From Axinella damicornis (lineage: Eukaryota; Porifera; Demospongiae; Axinellida; Axinellidae), in assembly GCA_963931865.1 (NCBI GenBank), contig OZ007506.1:11409301-11473300 (forward strand): a stretch of 64,000 nt of DNA, read 5' to 3'. Shown piece by piece: positions 20,141 through 30,702 of this stretch; position 1 is the first letter of the stretch; every line of letters starts with the position of its first letter. A program made the position numbers and the translations under genes. The notes under the pieces are model-generated. The model had not been told where the DNA came from, ran no database searches, and saw nothing but the letters and a program-made list of their open reading frames with translations.

Positions 20141-20910
20141 GCAAACCTCGCCCTCATGTAGCGAAGTGTACCAATAAGATCTACTAGTGGAATGCAGGAC
20201 ATTGGAGGGCGAGCCTGAGCGAAGTGCAGGTGCAGGACATGCATGGAGCAGTTGCATTCACATGACGGTCATCAGACTCAATTATGTGACGGCACAGAAA
20301 TTATGACACTAAACATACACTCGTGCACATCACAGCAACTGTGAGTCAGGTTAGTGTTAGCTGAAGCAGTCTAGCAGGTATGTCACTGGCCATGGCGGCA
20401 GACCCACAAGCTGTCTCCGTCTTTGTTGTCGCCACCGAGGAGGCAGAAGTTCATGGTGTCTCCGTCCAGTCTTTACATACTGCACTGCACGTGCAAGTAT
20501 CACGTGTCATCCGGTGCGCGTTCGGGGTGTGGTATCGGGAACCAGACTATAGCCCGCTAGCTCATCAGTTTGTCACTTTGTGCTGCTTGGTTTGTGGTAG
20601 CGCTGATGTCGCTAGACGCCACGCTTCACGTACCAGTAGTCTAGTAACAGTGCTAGTGACCCACTGATGTCGATTTTGTGGCACAACCACCAAGTAAAGT
20701 TTTCACGGTGAGCTAAAAACTGTCATAACTCTGGAACTAAAATTTTTCATCCAAATTGCTATGTTCATTTTGTTCCTTACGTCGAGCGTTTTGTTTTGAT
20801 ACCTTGGTCTCGCTCGTCAAGTACCCGCAGCGCCCGCTAGAACGGGACAGACAGACACACACTATGAGTACTAGAACCTCCCCAGCATGGGCGGGGCGAG
20901 GTTAACAATA
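20141..20910. repeat. Composite repeat including family A copy 2
   Basis: From 20177 the sequence matches family A copy 1 (CTACTAGTGGAATGCAGGAC, GGGCGAGCCTGAGCGAAGTG, GCTGTCTCCGTCTTTGTTG) to about 20480, where the match fades. AACCTCGCC near 20141 and GGCGAGGTT near 20897 form an outer inverted pair. The family A copy therefore seems truncated inside a larger unit. Confidence 0.5.
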
Positions 20911-21260
20911 AGCACTGCGGTAAGCTGTGAATATCAAAGACCGGCTATCTGGCTATGAATATCTCAAGTCCATTTTTCACGCAAAGAAATTGGTCGTGCG
21001 TCTTTAAGCACCGTAGTTCACTGTAAAACGGCCTTTTTTTGAATGCACAACCTCGCCCAGAGGTGAAGAAAGGCTGATCTAAACTTTTGTGATGGGTGGG
21101 CCCTTACTACACTGCTTTTGGACCCTGTGCAGTAACTTTCGCGTGAAGAGGGGGGTGGGCGCTTGATAGGCGGTTGATACGTACTCTACGGTATGCACAA
21201 AACGCTCACATTGTGTTGGAGGTGGTCCCACTGGCTCCTCTTCTTGAACTCGCTGCATAC

Positions 21261-21322
21261 CTCCATGCCCAGCAATCACTCCACTCTCGCACACCCATGG
21301 CACAGCAAAACTGGTCACACAC
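21261..21322 (-). pseudogene. Ryanodine-receptor exon (LLGM segment)
   Basis: After acceptor CTCCACTCTCTCAG the frame reads VCDQFCCAMGVREWS and then, one base short, LLGME before donor GTATGC. The aligned receptor segment is [20 protein letters not shown]. The exon is 62 bp where 63 would keep the frame, and the gap falls exactly where a Glu codon is expected (GA- before TTG). It joins in phase 0 to the exon at 21439-21543. Confidence 0.65.
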
Positions 21323-21438
21323 CTGAGAGAGTGGAGCAAGGAGCCCGCATCACACCAAAAGAACATGAAATTGGTACAAATACACCATACCTGTTCTCAA
21401 GTATGTATTTCTAATGCTGTAACATCTGTTGCACATAC

Positions 21439-21543
21439 CCTCTGCTTGACTTGCTTGTCCCAATACTTCTATGGGAAGCTACGAGCAGAGATCACCCAAT
21501 GGTCCCACCAGTCAGAGAAGGTCCACATGTGGCTCATCTCCAG
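21439..21543 (-). pseudogene. Ryanodine-receptor exon (YWDK segment)
   Basis: This 105-bp phase-0 exon lies between acceptor GGTGGCCAGGCAG and donor GTATGT. It reads TFSDWWDHWVISARSFP, a TAG stop at 21469-21471, then KYWDKQVKQR. The match is the cytosolic segment WDRLVLNTPSFP.NYWDKFVKRK, specific to ryanodine receptors. These are the large Ca2+-release channels of the endoplasmic or sarcoplasmic reticulum. The stop, the one-base gap in the next exon and the pore deletion at 18870-19079 make this a pseudogene as read. Confidence 0.75.
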
Positions 21544-21639
21544 CTGCCTGGCCACCTGCATGCTTGAGGAACCTTGGTGTATGCGATATGCAGCAGCATT
21601 AATATTTTACATGTGTGGGTGGTTCAAGTAAAAAAACTG

Positions 21640-22140
21640 TACCATAATGATATTGGCTTTCTGTCTTTGTGCACTGAGTATAAATGCAAGCTAACATTTA
21701 TATATTATGCAAGTTAACTACGTAGCTGCACATTCACAGGTGAGGACAGCCATTTGTATTCCGAGGCTATAACACAAGGTTCAGATTTTACTTGAACCAC
21801 CCACATGTATAAGATCAAGTGCCCAAGTGTGCACACATGTATACAGTGTGGCATTTAGTGCTCCCTATACTTTCGTTGCAACGTAGTAGCCACGTTCCCA
21901 GGTCTTCTCATCCCAGCGTTTGTCGCTTGCAGTACCAACTTGGGCAAGCTACAAATGTTGGGGTGAGAAGGCCCGGGAACGAGGCTAGCAACATAGCACT
22001 TTGATTTGCCTCATGCATCCCAACCTGTACTTCATGCAAGAAATTCTGTTGTGCACTTGACACAGTACATTAACTAGTACAAGTAGCTTCGACAAAGTTG
22101 CAAATGGTAATGATGGTTGATATGTTCCGTGCAATCTCGA
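21640..22140. other. Intronic stretch with one degenerate hairpin
   Basis: Contains an inverted pair at 21887-21989 (TAGCCACGTTCCCAGGTC / GGCCCGGGAACGAGGCTA, with CTTCTCATCCCA / GGGGTGAGAAG). This is a further relative of the TAG..CTCGTTCCCAG family with no clear duplication. Otherwise nothing is supported. Confidence 0.5.
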
Positions 22141-22143
22141 GAT

Positions 22144-22448
22144 TGGTATAATATGTCCAGCGCAATTTAGGAATTTGCGCAATCTCGAGATTGCGCAGCG
22201 CATTCTCGGAATCCCGAAATTGCGTGCCAATCTCGAGATTGCGCAGTTCAACCACATGGCTAAGGTCAAAAGTTCGAAGATTGCACAATACGTACGTTTG
22301 CACAATCTTGAGATTGCCAAACATATTGCGCAATCTCAGGATTGTTTGCACAATCTCGAGATTGGCACGCAATTTCGGGATTCTGAGAATGCGCTGCGCA
22401 ATCTCGAGATTGCGCAAATTCCTAAATTGCGCTGGACATATTATACCA
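22144..22448. mobile_element. 305-bp foldback made of palindromic units
   Basis: The outer arms of about 98 bp (TGGTATAATATGTCCAGCGC left, complement at right) are near identical; one mismatch was seen. Inside and between the arms the 20-bp palindrome GCGCAATCTCGAGATTGCGC and diverged forms (CAATCTTGAGATTG, CAATCTCAGGATTG) recur about nine times. The strand can fold at two scales. No coding capacity. Confidence 0.8.
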
Positions 22449-22497
22449 TCACAAAGTAACATTATGAATTGGATTATGTTCCAACATAAGACATACA

Positions 22498-22790
22498 AGT
22501 AGCTTCGCTCGCTCAGCTACTTCGCCCTAGCTCGTTCGCCTACGTGAGTAATCCGGCACTGGCAGCTCTCTGCGCAGAGCTGCTGCTCCCCGATTGCGTT
22601 CGTTTCAGCTGTTGCTCCCCAATTGCGTCCGCTTCAGCTGCTGCTCCCTGATTGCGTCCACTTCAGCTGCTGCTCCCCGATTGCATCCACTTCAGCTGCT
22701 TCTCCACGATTGCATCTGCTTCAGCTGCTGCTCCCCGATTGTGTCCGCTTCAGCTACTGCTACGATGTCTAACAGTCAGCTCTAATGCCT
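22498..22790 (-). repeat. Repeat family C, truncated (hairpin end plus minisatellite)
   Basis: It starts at the terminal hairpin (AAGTAGCTTCGCTCGCTCAG, then CTACTT) and runs into units containing GCTGCTCCCCGATTGCGTCC in reverse orientation. The distal end of the family (GACTAGACTATAGTGACGCG and beyond) is missing. It sits in the ryanodine-receptor remnant between the S1-S2 and YWDK exons. Confidence 0.75.
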
Positions 22791-22814
22791 GATAGGTCAG
22801 TCAACTCCGCTGCC

Positions 22815-22975
22815 TGAGGTGTTCACTGAAATATGTATACAGCACACCTTGAGGTGCCAGTACGCAGCGATGAGGATGGGCGAAAGGAAGTGTACGCAAG
22901 CGATGAGGATGGCAGAGAGGAAGTGAGTGGTGGATAGACCCTCTAGCACTAGCGGGCTCCAGAACATGTCCTACA
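22815..22975 (-). pseudogene. Ryanodine-receptor S2-region piece
   Basis: The minus strand reads DMFWSPLVLEGLSTTHFLSA, then PILIAAYWHLKV. This parallels the receptor region EPALRCLSLLHTLVAFLCII..YNCLKVP. A DNA-level partial duplication (GCCATCCTCATCGCTTGCGT / GCCCATCCTCATCGCTGCGT) lengthens the helix. Stops precede it, and the preceding S1 helix (LALFLAFAINF in the family) is absent. Confidence 0.45.
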
Positions 22976-22989
22976 GCCCTATATCTGCC

Positions 22990-23550
22990 AGCGACTGTTC
23001 AGCCGGTAGTAGTTCCTGGCCAGGAAGGACTGCCAGTCGCGGGTTGAGAAGGCAATCTTTGGCATGTAGGATTCACCCTCCATAGTGGTGTTGCCTTGTT
23101 GGGAGGGTTGAGGAGAGGGAGACGGAGTCTCCAACACTGTGAGAGGGGCTTGATCCGGGAGCGATTGTAGCTGAGGGTGAGCTGACGCATGTGGAAATGC
23201 CGGGGAATGTGCACGAGTGAGCACTTTCGGGAATCAGTGTCTATGGCAGAACTGGCCTGCATGGTATTTGAGGCTGCCAGTGGTCTGCAAAAGGTACTCC
23301 GTCTCTCGTCTTCGGATCCAAATCTGGGTGTGATGAAGTCACTCTTCTCCTCCTGGGCTGTTGCTGCCTTTGTCACTTCCAGGACAGGTGGGCAAATGTC
23401 AAGGTGGAGATTAGTCTTCCGTTTTTCAGGGATGGACTTTTGTGTGACTTCAGGGTGGAGCCTCCGTTTCAAAGCAGTGAAGCACAATAGCACCTTCTCC
23501 CTGTTTTGGATAACATACATCATCCTTACCATACTGGCTTTCGTAGTCAA
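22990..23550 (-). pseudogene. Ryanodine-receptor region before S1
   Basis: The frame ends with MEGESYMPKIAFSTRDWQSF, then LARNYYRLN, which parallels F.NYLARNFYNLR just before S1. The upstream frame on the same strand (23180-23480) is rich in Lys, Glu, Pro and Ser, as expected for the linker before the channel domain, but has no specific motif. A frame change lies near 23170. Confidence 0.4.
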
Positions 23551-23554
23551 TATT

Positions 23555-24130
23555 ATAGGCTGGCTACTAGTTCCTTTCTCCTCTCAGCCTAGGTCAACAT
23601 ACATGGCACAAACACTAATGATTAACCCTTCTCACATGACTAGCGTACCTCAGAATGCAGCTAGGAGAAAGGTGCCTACCTAGCTTTGCGTGTGACGGAC
23701 TTGCAAACCGGAAGGATTCGCATGACAATCAGGGTTGTCACGACCGATAACCAGGCCAGCACACGTCGCACAGGGCTATGCTCATTCCGGAATACCTGCA
23801 CCCGTGTACGTACACGCGAGACAAATCGCCTAAAGGGCGCAAAACATGAACAAATGATAGAAGTGTAGTATCATTCTGACAGCCATGTATGAGCCTCTGT
23901 ATGGAGTAGAGCATGTGTGTGTGTCAGCATGGAGCAATTTCTGCAGTACATCACTGCCCGAAGACGACAAACAAGTTTAATACGAGTCCTTTCCCACTAG
24001 TCTCACACTATCGTTGCCGAAAGACCCTATGTAAGTTGCGAGTAGTCCCGTGTAGCTAGCTAGACTCTCGCATGAATGAGGGTCGGCTATGTGATGCTGG
24101 GCTAAGCTGCCAGTAGCATTGTAAGCCATT
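23555..24130. other. No recognised feature
   Basis: Upstream of the ryanodine-receptor remnant. No further exon of that gene could be recognised here. Confidence 0.3.
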
Positions 24131-24134
24131 CAGC

Positions 24135-24845
24135 TTGGTGGTTTGGTTACAAGTCGATCGGCCTGCTTGTAAACCGTTCGTCCTGCTTTTAAACCGTTCC
24201 TCCTGCTTGCAAACCGTTCAGCCAGTTTATAAACCGTTCGTCCTGCTTGTAAACCATTCAGCCAGTTTATAAACCGTTCGTCGTGCTTATAAACCAGGTT
24301 ATAAACTGTTCGCCTTGCCTGTAAACCGTTCTAGTATAAACGGGTCGGGCACCCAACTACCTACCATACCATGCTCTTGAGTGGTTGTGACAGGTGTGGC
24401 TATACTATTACAGGAAATGGGCATCTACTGCCATGCCATGCACTGCATTGCATTCACAGCATTTACCTTTGACCCGTTTATAAACCATTCAACCGGATTA
24501 TAAACCGGTCGGCCCGCTTGTAAACCGGTTGGGTGCACGCGGAGTCAGAAAGCGCATCAATAAGCGGGCGAGAGCGGTTAGAAAGCGGGTCAATAAGCCG
24601 GCCGGTCAGAAAGCGGGCCCGCGCGTATGCTGGACGTCACAACAGCAATGGTCAGATGAACCGCGTGCGGGAGCGAGAGTGAAGCTACTAGATACGGCCG
24701 GTTTATAAACCGTTCGGCCCAGTTTTTAAACCGGAGTTGCTTCCACGTGTTTACGAAAGCAGGCCAACCGGATTACAAACCGGACGACCCCCGTTTATAA
24801 ACTGGCGGCCCGTTTATAAACCGGTCAGGTTCACAATCGGTTCAC
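24135..24845 (+). repeat. TAAACCGTTC minisatellite, two blocks
   Basis: Units of about 20-22 bp with the core TTTATAAACCGTTCGGCC or TTGTAAACCGTTCGTCCTGC fill 24135-24345 and 24475-24840. They are separated by 130 bp of unrelated sequence. The second block has a TAAACCGGT variant and an AATAAGCGGG/AGAAAGCGGG sub-block. Confidence 0.8.
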
Positions 24846-25389
24846 AACATATATTCCAGGAACATGTGCATCAACTGCCATGACCAGTTGTGATTGATGT
24901 GGCTACACTTTGGAGAGAATTCAATTGTGACCAAGGACTGTTGTATTCCAAGAAAGGGGCATCAACTGCCATGCCACACACTACATTACATAAAGTTGGT
25001 TCCTCACACAGACTAATAGTGTACTCTGTAACTGTGTACATACTTTGTAAATTACAATAACTCAGTTGTTGTGATAAGTGCATTTCCTGGTATTAGTGTC
25101 CCCCCTCCCCCTAATTCCCAATTCTAGTTCAGGGAATACTTTAGTAAACTACTGGGGCATACTTACTAGTGTACAGCTTAGTAAACTACTGGTGCACATC
25201 TTACTAGTGTACAGCACATAGATTACACACACACAACTAGCAACACCATAACAGACTGCATACTGAGAACCTGAGTAGCTACAATTGATGGCCGTGATCT
25301 GTCATGACCCAAGTCACAAATGACAGGCTCTGCATATACAGCTCACCCAATTCCAATGGTGTCATATTATACATGATTGTACATTGTAC

Positions 25390-25913
25390 TTTGAAACATT
25401 TTAACGTGCCTATGTGTGACGGAACTGGGATTTTTGAGTGGTGGGACTAGACTGGTGACGTGTGACCTTTCTATGTGAACCTTGAACAAAAATGTTCAAG
25501 AACATTGGGCCAGGCATGGGCTGGAATCTTCCAGAACAGCTGGGGATACAAGTGGATGCAATCAGGGAGCAGCAGTCGAAGCGGACACAATCGGCCCGCA
25601 CTTGAAGCGGACGTAATCGGGGAGCAGAAGTTAAAGTGGCCGCAATCGGGGACCAGCAGTTGAAGGAGATGCAATCGGGGAGCAGCAGCTGAAGCAGATG
25701 CAAGCGGCGAGCAGCAGCTGAAGCGGACCAAATCGGAGTGCAGCAGCTGAAGTGGACACAATCGGGCAGCAGCAATTGAAGCGGGTTGATGCAATCAGGG
25801 AGCAGCAGCAGAAGTGGACGCAATCGGGGAGAAGCAGCTCTGTACAGAGAGCTGTCGGATTACTCACATAGGCGAACGAGGGGGAAGTAGCTGAGCGAGA
25901 GCTACTTGTATAT
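25390..25913 (+). repeat. Repeat family C, copy with minisatellite
   Basis: Order: ATTTTAACGTG end, GTGACGGAACTGGG, GGGACTAGAC, GAACATTGGGCCAGGCATGG, then about ten units with GCAATCGGGGAGCAGCAG, then the terminal hairpin GAAGTAGCTGAGCGAGAGCT. It has the same orientation as 28796-29393. Long cysteine/serine-rich ORFs here are repeat artefacts. Confidence 0.8.
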
Positions 25914-26032
25914 ATTACTGAAATCTGACCCTTCTAGAGACGCAGAACTCTCATGTTTAGAAGTAGCTAGAGATTACTTCCAGAGAACACTGGAGATTTG
26001 GGCATGTACCTCTCAAGGCACTCTTCCAGGGT

Positions 26033-26035
<3 letters not shown>

Positions 26036-26073
<38 letters not shown>
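26036..26073 (+). repeat. (G)38 homopolymer
   Basis: Thirty-eight G residues followed by ACACACAC. No gene context. Confidence 0.8.
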
Positions 26074-26075
<2 letters not shown>

Positions 26076-26079
26076 ACAC

Positions 26080-27690
26080 ACACTTGAAAGGAGCATCTCT
26101 CCTGGAAGAGGCCGGACATCTAGTATCCATCTGAATGTCTGTACAAGGTAGGGTTACGGGTAGGTAGGAGTTGGTGCATGCAGAGATGAGAGGAGGAGGG
26201 GTGTGGAGATGTGAAAAGTGTGAGCGGAAGGGAGGGTATGCGCAAAGGTCATAGGAATAGGTATGTGCAGCTGCCAAAGTATACTCAGGGTGGTCACCAT
26301 GCCCTGGAGTTAACTCTATCTAATGCCCATCCAAGGCTGGACACCTTGCCTACTCGCCTCTGACAGTTTGTTAATCCATGGAGCATCCACAGACACATAC
26401 CTTGCCTACTCCCCTCTGTCACAGTATCCATGGATGCCCCAGTTACTTTGCCTATCTGTGGACCCACAGATAGGCATTGTAACAAGTTCATAACTCCAGT
26501 GCTTCGGACAGGTTGCTATACTGAAGCCTATACTGGTTTGTGTTGACAATAATCCATGGAAGCGGAAGAGCAGCGCAAGGCCTGGGAGCATTCATCACCT
26601 GATTGATGTAGGTGGATGCACACGTGGGGGGCATAACAGGTTCAGCAGGTCCTGGATCAGCTCATTATCCAGCCCGCTAGGTTTAAGCGCTGCGCGGCTA
26701 GTTGAAACTCCAGATGCTCCACACAACTTCACTCAGCCAGTTTTTTAATTTATTGTGTTTCTGCTCCACCAGAGATCGAAATAAGGATTACATGTTGAGC
26801 GGTCAAAAACTTTAGATTTTGATTGGTCATATGTTAGGTCATGCCCATCACCAAAATAAATCGGAAGAGCATAAAAGTGTGTTTTCCAAGCTTGATTCCA
26901 ATCCATGTTGGTTGTGGGTATAATAATTATATTATGTGTATTTGGTATAATAAAAGGTACTAAAACTCGTGAATAACGAAAGAGAGAAAAAAAAGAAATC
27001 GTCTGATTCAAAACAGGTACAGTCATATGATTCATGCACTTAGGTGATTGTATTAATTCACACATGTTGATTGGTCACGGCTACCGAACAAGATTAGTGT
27101 AGGGCCTCCGGCATCATTCACTTGATGAATGAGACCAGGCCTTCCCCGTTTTCACTGACATATGACAACCTTTAGGAGGTAACCGTATGTCTAGCTTGCT
27201 GGCTCCAGAGCATTCACTCTTGGTCTCACCGTTGATGTCGATGGGGTACTGGTCCTGTTGGTGACCAGGGTGGGGAGCAAGGTCCAGCAAAATGTCTTGG
27301 TAAGGTCATGCAACTGTGGTGCATACCTTCCTGCAGTAAGGGGGAGAAGAGTGCGAACCACCCACAGATATGTGACACAGGGACACAGGGACAGGATGAA
27401 AACTTGAAGAGGGTAGGAAGGGGAAAGGGGAGGCAGATAATATTAAGTTATGCCTGGCATGCAGCAAAATACACAGAATATACAGCAATAAAAAAATCAT
27501 GCACGATGTTATCCTACAGTGGTCTCGCTAGAATATTCCTTTCAAAGTGGTTCAGGGGTGTGGTCGGTGGGTATGGTCACACTGTTGTGGGCATGGTCAC
27601 TGTTGGGGGTGTGGTCAGGCACAATAGTGCATGCACATGCGCTTTACATACTTTAATAGATAGTGGTTTCCTTGGGTGACACCAACTCTC
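26080..27690. other. Mostly unassigned
   Basis: Direct and inverted partial repeats occur at 26330-26470 (CACCTTGCCTACTC twice, CTATCTGTGG/CCACAGATAG). A minus-strand open stretch near 27150-27300 (HPGHQQDQYPIDINGETKSE) looks exon-like but is not assignable. No other feature supported. Confidence 0.3.
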
Positions 27691-27698
27691 CTTCCCTC

Positions 27699-27722
27699 AT
27701 ACACACACACACACACACACTT
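27699..27722 (+). repeat. (AC)n microsatellite
   Basis: Short ACACAC tract of about 23 bp. Confidence 0.8.
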
Positions 27723-27969
27723 CCCCTCACAACAGCACTAACTTAGAGGCCTGACAAATCACATCCGAGTGTATCCTTCCACCATATGTCTGATCCACAA
27801 TGCACCCACAGTGGATGGGCCCGGCAACAGTTGGGCCCGAATGGTGATGGAAGGTTTGCTATGTAGAAATCATGAGCATCCAGTTGCTCATAGCCGGTAA
27901 GATGGCGTACATGGGTCCAGACAAGGAGAAGGTACTTGAAGGGGACATGGGGAGAGTCCAAGCCAGAGA

Positions 27970-28256
27970 AGAACTGTGCAGAGGAAGTGGGAGGGAGGGA
28001 AGGAATAGGGAGGGAGGGAAAGATGGAAGGAGGGAAGAGGGAGGGAGGAAAGAGGGAAGGAGGGAAGAAAGAGGGAAGGAGGGAAGAGAGGGAGGGAGGA
28101 GGGAGGGAGGGAGGAGGGAGGGAGGGAGGGAGGAGGGAGGGAGGGAGGAGGGAGGGAGGGAGGAGGGAGGGAGGGAGGAGGGAGAGAGGGAAGAGGGTGG
28201 GAGGGAAGAGGGAGGGAAGAGGGAGGACGGGAGGAAGAGGAAGGGAAGAGGGAGCC
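27970..28256 (+). repeat. GGGAGGGA purine tract
   Basis: Nearly 290 bp of almost pure purine on the plus strand, built from GGGA, AGGA and GGGAGGGAGG units. Runs of this kind can form G-quadruplex or triplex DNA. All ORFs here (Ser/Pro or Gly/Arg/Glu-rich on either strand) are artefacts. Confidence 0.9.
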
Positions 28257-28795
28257 ACATGATGACAATATAAAGCACAATAGTGCACGCACATGCACTT
28301 CATATTGTAAATTAATACAATGTCATGTGGTGACTCGACGTTCGAGGTGATGGTGTCCACTGTAATATTGTTGGGAGGGAACGGCAAATGGATCAGTGGT
28401 ACGGATGATTCACCACTCTGCCGTTGCAAAGAATGTGCAAATCAAAATGGTATCAGAATGATCACCACAACAAAGCAAGGTCAAGAAAGGAGGAGTCATG
28501 ATTCGAAGTACAGATTTAACTTCCCTTGCAGTAGCAAGAGCTTTGCACTAGATAGAGGTGAATCTGTATTTATCAGGCATTTAGTCGAATTTTGAATCCA
28601 TCTTAACATTCACTTCCAACAGATACAAGTCTCAATACTAGTGCTGTGACCAATAACCAATAATTGATCGATGTAGAGATCTTAACCAATATATTGGAGG
28701 TAAAATCGAGATATCGAAATCTGTTTAGTGATAAAGCGAACACAAAATGGTCGGTCAAATGCAACACTTTAGCACTTCAAACTTGTAGCAAACCA

Positions 28796-29393
28796 TCAAT
28801 ACATTAAGATTTTAACGTGTGTCCGTCTGTGTGTGTGTGTGTGAGTGACGGAAGTGGGATGTTCGTGGGGCGGGACTAGACTATAGTGACGCGCGACCTT
28901 CGTACTAATTTATTTACTGAACCTCGAACTCGAACTGTTCGAGAACATTGGGCCCGGGCATGGGCTGGAATCCAGCAAGCGGATGTATGCAATCGGGGAG
29001 CAGCAGTCGAAGCGGATGCAATCGGGCGAGCAGCAGTTGAAGCAGACGCAATCGGGCGAGCAGCAGTTGGCAATTGGGGAGTAACAGCCGAAGCGGACGT
29101 GATCGGGAGCAGCAGCTGAAGCGGACGCAAGCGGCGAGCAGCAGCTGAAGCGGGTGCAATCGGGGAGCAGCAGCAGGAAGCGGAGGCAAACGGCCAAGGG
29201 AGCAGCAGTGGAAGCGGATGCCGCAATCGGGCCGGGAGCAGCAGCTGAAGAGGATGCAAGCGGCGAGCAGCAGCTGAAGCGGACGCAATCGGGGAGAAGC
29301 AGAGCTGTCCGGCGCCGGATTACGCACAGTAGGCGAACAAGGAGGAAGTAGCTGAGCGAGTGAAGCGAGCTCAGCTACTTGTATAAATTATTA
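28796..29393 (+). repeat. Repeat family C, most complete copy
   Basis: It begins TCAATACATTAAGATTTTAA preceded by A. Next come a GT-rich tract, GTGACGGAAGTGGGATGTTC, GGGACTAGACTATAGTGACG, TTCGAGAACATTGGGCCC, and then about ten 29-bp units around GCAATCGGGGAGCAGCAGCT. It ends with GGATTACGCACAGTAGGCGA and a hairpin (AAGTAGCTGAGC, 11 loop bases, GCTCAGCTACTT), followed by GTATA. Related copies: 6927-7086, 22498-22790, 25390-25913, 55875-56402. Non-coding. Confidence 0.85.
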
Positions 29394-29903
29394 GAACAGT
29401 ACATGCAACATATTTCTCCACCCAATAATCGATAATCGGCAATAATAATTGTTATTCCACCCACAATAATCGGCAATTATTCAACCCCCAATAATCAGCG
29501 TTGATTCCGGGAGCAATATCACAGCACTACTCATTACTAAAGTGTACAATGATGTTGCCAACATCTTCCTTCTGTACTTCTACAATGGCTGATGATGTGG
29601 TGCTTAGAGAAAAAATGGAATCAGATCACCTCCAAGACACAGACACCAAGGGCACCAGGGGTACATACAGACACGAGGTGTACTTACAGACACCAAGGGC
29701 ACATACAGACACCAGAACTTTGAAGCGATACTGGGCCAGCACACCAGAAGCAGACCCCAATTTTCATCTCTCCTCTGTCTAGCCTCTTGAAAGGGTTTAA
29801 GTTTTCACAGCAAATGAGGTCAACCAAGCATCACTAATTAGCCATGTCCTTAGGTCAACACACAGGCCTGTATGTCTTGTTTGTACGTAACTGTGTGTGC
29901 ATG

Positions 29904-29905
<2 letters not shown>

Positions 29906-29956
<51 letters not shown>

Positions 29957-30052
29957 GTGTGTGTGTGTGCGTGTGTGTGTGTGTGTGCGTGTGTGTGTGT
30001 GTGTGCGTGTGTGTGTGTGTGTGCGTGTGTGTGTGTGTGTGTGTGTTTGTGT
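29906..30052 (+). repeat. (GT)n microsatellite
   Basis: About 147 bp of GT repeats with regular GTGCGT interruptions. The interruption spacing (about 22 bp) shows a second-order tandem repeat. Confidence 0.95.
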
Positions 30053-30183
30053 GAATCAAGCCAATCAGGTCAAATGTCGTCATGCAAGGCGTTATCTTAC
30101 AATATTTTGAACACCTTGCCAGATCTTATAAGACATTACTAATAGGGAAAAGATAATCAATTATTAAGCAAAGCTGAGCTAAT

Positions 30184-30702
30184 TGGGGCGAGCCTGAGCA
30201 AGCCCCACACTAGCGTGACTTCATTGCGCTCTGCGTGTGTATGTTTGCGTGGATCTTGCAGTCAGCGAATTTCACTTGCACATGCACAATAATATTCAAC
30301 AAACCCTGTGCACTTCCTCGATGCAAGGAATAGTGAACCGTCTACCTGTTCGACTGACGATGGCAACAACAAAGACGAAGACTAATCTTGGACCTACCTA
30401 TTCATTGGTTAGTGCACCATGAACATTCCGCTTCCTCGGTGGCGACACCAACAAAGACGGAGACAACTGTTGGACCTACCACGATGGCTGGTGATGTAGC
30501 TACCTGCTAGACTGCTTCAGCTATCATAAGAAACGCTAACCTGAGTCACAGTTGCTGTGATGTGCACGAGTGTATGTTTAATGTCATAATTTCTGGCCTA
30601 CTATGCTCATTGACCAATCACATTCTGATGACAATCATGTGACTGCAACTGCTCCTTGCATGCCCTGCACACGCATGGACTTAAGCTTCGCTCAGGCTCG
30701 CC
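30184..30702 (-). mobile_element. MITE family A, copy 3, with empty site
   Basis: The ends are ATTGGGGCGAGCCTGAGC (left) and GCTTCGCTCAGGCTCGCCCA (right). The flanking sequence GCTGAGCTA..CTAGTATTTCCATG is uninterrupted at 40119-40138 (GCTGAGCTAGTATTTCCATG). This shows precise insertion with CTA (or TA) duplicated. The internal sequence is the reverse of copy 1 at 2833-3345. Confidence 0.8.

Noticed and set aside
22144..22448. Protein-coding ORFs (LRNLEIAQ repeats) resembling leucine-rich repeats
   Set aside because: The periodicity comes from the CAATCTCGAGATTG palindrome and appears in several frames and on both strands.
23189..23683. Plus-strand ORF with a membrane-like stretch (WITYIILTILAFVVNIIGWL)
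   Set aside because: The opposite strand fits the ryanodine-receptor linker better, and no plus-strand family or splice signal supports it.
24135..24845. CRISPR-like regular repeats
   Set aside because: Units abut with no unique spacers and the genome is eukaryotic; a minisatellite explains it.
25410..25867. Cysteine/serine-rich ORFs (LPDC..FSCCSPIAS), also at 28910-29327 and 55930-56327
   Set aside because: They are translations of the family C minisatellite, not a cysteine-rich protein family.
27743..28429. 228-codon minus-strand ORF rich in Ser, Pro and Leu
   Set aside because: It lies mostly on the GGGAGGGA purine tract; all frames on both strands stay open there because of composition.
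29844..30142. Alternating Cys-Val or Thr-His ORFs
   Set aside because: Pure (GT)n/(AC)n microsatellite translation.
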